Positions 59,199 to 64,000 of a DNA stretch of 64,000 bases are shown in pieces. The position numbers were made by a program, and so were the translations under genes. Origin of the DNA: Pelodera strongyloides (Eukaryota; Nematoda; Chromadorea; Rhabditida; Rhabditidae); contig JAANDG010000081.1 in NCBI GenBank assembly GCA_036852015.1, positions 298,466 to 362,465 on the forward strand, read 5' to 3'. Position 1 is the first letter of the stretch. Each line of letters begins with the position of its first letter. The notes under the pieces were generated by a model. It saw only the letters and a list, made by a program, of their open reading frames with translations, did no database searches and was not told where the DNA came from.

Positions 59199-62100
59199 TT
59201 AACAAACAGGCGGAGATGCTGGCTCCTCTGTGGCAACAGGTAATCCATAGCTGACGACAGCCGCTCCGGTAAGATACGGTAGCTTGGCCCCCTTTCTCGC
59301 AACCGCCATTGCATCCATTAGCATTCGCAGTCTGGAAAGAATGAAGAAGAGTTAAGTTGATCTCACTACAAGTGGGAATTGTCAAACAACGGAAACTTAT
59401 TAAAGTGATACGACAAGTGGTTTCGAAACGTATTCTTTATACCGCTGTCGAATTTTTGGGCCAGACTGAGCCGGACGAACACAAATCAGATAATACACGG
59501 TATGTAGTTGTGCAGTATACGTACCACAATCCACATCCAATACCACTATACCACTTCAAGGTTGAGCGGTCTGTACATATTGTTTGTTTAGCTACATATA
59601 TGAAACGAGAAGCCGTCCGCGCTTAGCAAAAATCAAAATAGTGTCTCCATTTCAGTGTTCAGGACCGAGACAAACCACGTACTTGTCTCCCTCATTGTCG
59701 TGTTTGTGCTTCCGAGTAACGTCAAACAAGTAGTCGGCAAGTTTGATGAAATATCTGAAAGCAAAACCACATCGGCATAAAAATTAGTTTATTGGAATAA
59801 TATAAACGTTCCGCAGATTAAATGGGTCGGATCCCGTTCCCTGCGCTATATCAACGAACAAAACAGAATCATGAACATACTGATAGCTAGTTTCATTTTT
59901 CATCTCTAAAAAACACCGTACATACAGCTATTGCCTAAATTCTCTGACCTAAGCGGGGGCGCTAGAAAATGAAAAACCAAAAACGGTGGTGCTATAGAAA
60001 AGAGAAAAGAAACTTTTTCATCCTTTTTTCAGAAAAAATGCTAATTTAATTTTTTCCTGTCCGTCTACAACGCGGTGTGCGGGATTTGTCAGAAAATTCC
60101 GAAAACACGATGATGAATGCGCCCAAAAACAAATAAAAAAATACCTATCAATTTCTCCATCAGTCACCATCCACAGGCAGCCGACCACACAGGGGCAATT
60201 GGCAATCGCATACTCGAATACGGCAGATTTGCCATCCAGGCCCCGACCCTCCGGAGTTATCGACACACTGAATTTAAGACTTGAAATTTTGCTGGCTAGA
60301 AATGCTAGGAACACAGGCATTTTTCTGTGAGAAAACTATAGAAAATCTCGATATAAAAAGCTCTACACGAACACATGTATTTAAAAAAATCCGGAGTTCA
60401 ATTACTGATACAATGCCAAGGCCATTAGAATTAATTTAATTACAGAATTAATTAATTTTTTGTGCTGCAAAACAATAAGCTTGAGTTTTTCGTCAATAGC
60501 GATTAGGTCATAGTAGGATTTTACCAAAAAAAGTTCATCCAAGCTTGGTAGTAGGGGGTGCATTTAAACTTACGTGATACGCTGAATAAATATACAGATT
60601 CGCATAATGCGCTAGTCTTGTTTCTAGCTATTTTTTCTTCATTTTCTCTAAGTCAGACACAAAACCATTGCAATACCTCGAGCAACCCATCAAATAGCAC
60701 ACCGCCCGGCATCCCACACGTCTTAGTGCCGATCGACTAAAGTACCGCGTGCCCGAGCCATGTCCAAGATAACTGAAAGTGGGCAAGTGGGCACACGATG
60801 CGATCAAAAGAGCAAACAAAAATTCTTCAATTAAATAAATGATACAAAATACAAATATACAAATAAAAAATCTCACACGTAAAGATCGTTGTTCTCAATT
60901 TGCTCTTTGAGATCCTCAAACTTTGGCACCTGGCCAACCACTCCGTTCCAACCAAACTTGCCGAGATATTGGGCCAGTCGGTTGGTTGTGTCCTGCAGAT
61001 TGTTGTCCGGATCCATTACATAAAATCCCTTCGATGGATCGATTGAAAGTGGCACCTGAAGAGCGGTTTTTTTATTGAATGACATGTTGGACTGGCACTC
61101 TTGGACAACAACATTTTCACGTGTACTACACGACACGGCCATATGTGAAGAGTGAAGACTACAGAATAGGCAAGGCCACACAGCGAGAATACATGATAGT
61201 CTTCACAAGCCTCATTTTATATCGTAACATCAACCAAGTCCAACAATTCAAAATAATATAATACATAAGGGCAGGAAAGGCAAAGGGAACGGATAAACCG
61301 CAAACAACTGCCCAGAATTTGGTCACGAACACCTGAGCAGAACGGAGATATAAATTATTTAGGAGAACAAACGCATAAAATATAAAACACCCCGAACCTT
61401 GGTCTTTTTCTGAAGCATGTCGAAAAGAAGATGTATAGACGGTAGCCTTCCCACATACGGATTTTCGGCAAAAATGGGCAACGCCTCCCAAGGAATAGCA
61501 GACAATTCCTAAATATACCCAAGACAAAATTAAGAGCCATTTACGTCGCGTTCCGCAGGTAAGATAAAGTTAATCACAGCAAATCGAATATTGAAATTTT
61601 TCGGTTTTTCCACTCTTGATCGCCGGAAAGTTTAGCAAGCAACCGGAACCAACCCCTTTGTAAAGTATTATGAAGTAACGCACCGGAGACACAACAAGCA
61701 ACGTGTATCTCCTCGTTTTGTCCAATATTTCCAGTTGGGCTTCTCTAAGAAGCACGCATAACTCGGCATTCTGACGCGAAATACGAGATCGCTGTTCGTC
61801 GTTGACGCCACACATCTGCAATTTTGCAGCTGTAATTTACTAGTAAGCCGGGTAGATGCGCCGAAAAGGTAATCTAACCCAGTAGCCCCTCAGTGCAGCG
61901 CGCGCTACTGTGCCATAAATCAGTAATAGTTGCGATATATAAAAAAACAGTGAACACGAATACCGGGGCGCCATTGACAGAAGTTCGGTGCCCCTAGCAA
62001 CGCCTCCACTTCCCATTAATTTACAAAATCAACGTGAAATGATAATTATAGGTGTTGAGCAAACATTCGCACATATTGCAGTTCTTGAACAATTGAACAC

Positions 62101-64000
62101 AGGACGAATAGAGTAACCCAAAAAGAATAGCTCACCTCGCAAAAGTATCCAACAAGAGTCTTCCACTCACTGTATTCCATGTGTGGAAAAGAGAAGACCA
62201 ATTCTTTGCACAAATGCAACGGCAGTTGATTCGTCGACTGTTGTCTCTCCTCCGATGTCAGTGACGTCAACTTCTGCATCCTACCAACAAAAGAGGTTAG
62301 CTAAATGCAACGCTAGCATGGGAGAAATATGACCGAAAATACCGAGCAATACACAGAGGAACTATGTTTGCTTCTAGGATTACTGCGGTGTCTCGGGGAA
62401 AACGGACATGTTTCGATATTCCTCGATGATAAATGTTTAAAGGGTGAGGTCCACCTCAGAAAACCAAAAAATTATTATTTTTATTAGAATCGCCGTGTGT
62501 TAAACTACCAGAAAAACTAAAACAAATTTTACAGAACATTATTTTCAACGAAATATTGAGCAAAACATGGCCCTCTCTGAGTACCGCAGAATACGGTAGT
62601 CTGGTACCTTTTTTACGTTTTGGTTGTGAAGAAATTTTTTTTGAAAAATTCCAAAATAACTACGGAATCATACAAAATGACGAAGACGGGATTAAATATG
62701 GTTTGTTTAGCTAGCAAAAAAAAATGAAACGCATGGTTTAAAAAAAGCAACAGACGCATAGTCAAAATCCCGCCCTTTTTAGTTCCCAAACAACCACTGG
62801 AAAAAGTTGCCTCGCAAACGCCGAGGTTTTCACAATTTGCCTCGACAATGCCGAGGAAAAAGCGCCTCGACAGTGCCGAGGTAGCCGCCTCGCAAATGCC
62901 GAGGCAGCAGAGGAGAGGTCCAAATGACTGCCAGCGGAAAGACGTATACGTCTTTCTGTCCTTTTGCCACATATGCGTGCATAGCTCAGTGGGTGAAGGC
63001 GCTGATTACAGTTGAGTGGTCAGGGTTCAATTCCACCCATGTTCGTGTCTTATGAGGCTTTATGCATATAATATATGTTATGTGATGTGTGATAGACACA
63101 TCACATAACATAGTAAATTATTGCACAATTTATTTATATTGCCTCGAAAACGCCGCCTCGGCAAAAGCTAGGCAGCGATTTGCCGAGCTTTCGACAATGC
63201 TCCGCGGCAAAACTCGTGAAGGCAGCTAGGCATTGTCGGGGCAATTTTCTCGGCATTTGCGAGGCAACTTTCTTCAGTGACGGTGGCGACAGCGCGGTTT
63301 ATCATGCACCCCACTGACCATCCCTATCAACGCCTACCGTAATAATGGTACTAGAGGGCCATTTTTTGCTCAATATTTCGTTGAAAATAATTTTCTGTAA
63401 AATTTGTTTTAGTTTTTCTGGTAGTTTTAAGACACGGGGAATCTAATAAAAATAATAACTTTTTGGTTTTCTGAGGTGGACCTCTCCCTTTAATTAGCTT
63501 TTTTTTAATTACTAGATTTCACTTACAATTCTGCAGCCCTCACTCCCTTGTTAGCCAAAGTCACGTTCGGCAAGAAGAGTGACTGAAAGGGTCCCAGCTT
63601 TCCGGCAAGAACGTGAATGAATTCCTAAAGTAGAAACTATGAACATCAATCAACGACAGAAGGCGAGGAAAATCCGGCCTATAAGGCTATTGCCTAACCG
63701 GCGATCCTGGAATGAACCGAAAAAAAAAACAACATTGCGTAATTGCGCTTTCGTCTAGTTTTTCTATTCTTTCTGATGTACACCCGTACATGCCTTTTTC
63801 AGTTGTTCTTTAACGCTAAATAATAACCTTGAGCGACTCATCAACACGTCGCCTTTCTGACCAGAAGTACTTGGCGTCCTTTGTCAATTTCCCTAGATTC
63901 CCAGTCTCATCGTTCTCGCGCACGATATCCTTCATACGACGAACCAAGTCCGACACCTTAAAGCAAATATAGGTGGGCAAGTCGTCAAGTGCCAAAATTC
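59199..64000 (-). CDS. sep-1: separase, C-terminal part with protease domain (5' end beyond window)
   Basis: Caspase-like (C50, clan CD) endopeptidase that cleaves the cohesin kleisin subunit at anaphase onset, held in check by securin (known for the family). Ten exons: 64000-63828 (edge), 63624-63527, 62280-62136, 61815-61684, 61508-61398, 61055-60877, 60772-60677, 60267-60145, 59754-59683, 59331-59199; all phases agree, giving about 420 aa. Seen: LSAIPWEALPIF, then VMDPDNNLQDTTNRL and GWNGVVGQVP, then YLGHGSGTRYF with the catalytic His, YLMGCSSVSITPEGRG with the catalytic Cys (codon split after CSS), CPCVVGCLWMVTDGEIDRYF, and the C-terminal LPYLTGAAVVSYGLPV; stop TAA at 59201-59199. Both catalytic motifs are intact. 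The 63526-62281 intron carries a large foldback element. Confidence 0.93.
62441..63489. mobile_element. 1.05-kb TTAA foldback element in the separase intron, with tRNA-like core
   Basis: TTAA at 62437-62440 and 63490-63493. Outer arms of about 150 bp (AGGGTGAGGTCCACCTCAG and inverse). The interior has repeated tgcctcgcaaacgccgagg / gaggc motifs that fold locally (62800-62910, 63140-63265) and a plus-strand tRNA-like segment at about 62978-63045 (TAGCTCAGTGGGTGAAGG, GGGTTCAATTCC) with poor stem pairing. Confidence 0.82.

Noticed and set aside
62978..63045. Functional tRNA gene
   Set aside because: A- and B-box-like motifs are present, but the acceptor and T stems do not pair; it lies in the core of a foldback element.

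Overview
The window is eukaryotic and almost certainly from a free-living nematode related to the Caenorhabditis/rhabditid group. The signs are long interstitial arrays of the nematode telomere hexamer TTAGGC, short GT-AG introns with tttcag-type acceptors, acceptor-like sites just upstream of start codons (as for spliced-leader addition), and gene models that look like nematode WSP-1 and SEP-1. No bacterial, organellar or viral genome features are seen.

Layout. (1) 0-7 kb: a candidate small secreted-peptide gene (22-581, minus), then mostly TTAA-flanked palindromic elements, one nested inside another. (2) 7.3-13.7 kb, minus: a complete WASP-family gene (WH1, CRIB/GBD, proline-rich, WH2, C, acidic tail) in 17 exons, reading to about 598 aa, with several tRNA-derived SINE-like insertions in its introns. 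(3) 18.7-35.0 kb, minus: three tandem paralogues of an RPA70-like protein. Copy 1 is intact (609 aa; N-terminal OB fold, long Pro/Ser linker, two OB folds). Copy 2 is longer (about 915 aa; N-terminal OB fold, DBD-A-like fold and three DBD-B-like folds). Copy 3 is truncated at its 5' end and carries frame-breaking insertions. None of them shows a DBD-C zinc finger. (4) 35.0-43.4 kb: a large module flanked by a 9-bp direct repeat, with inverted subterminal repeats that include a tRNA-Leu-like segment. It contains a 3.1-kb long inverted repeat and two small unrecognised plus-strand genes. (5) 43.4-57 kb: a repeat domain. It holds TTAGGC blocks interspersed with a 90-bp satellite, a long direct duplication, an array of about 98-bp units, inverted satellite-like blocks, tRNA-like repeats, and back-to-back TTAA palindromes whose empty site is preserved in the duplicate. 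(6) 59.2-64.0 kb, minus: the 3' part of a separase gene with the catalytic His and Cys motifs, running off the right edge.

The clear genes do different jobs: actin nucleation (WASP), ssDNA binding (RPA-like) and cohesin cleavage (separase). They are all on the minus strand but are spaced too far apart to suggest an operon. The two most notable features are the RPA-like gene family with multiplied OB folds and the 8.4-kb flanked module next to the telomere-repeat domain. Exon boundaries were worked out by hand from splice consensus and reading-phase continuity; those flagged as uncertain need transcript data.
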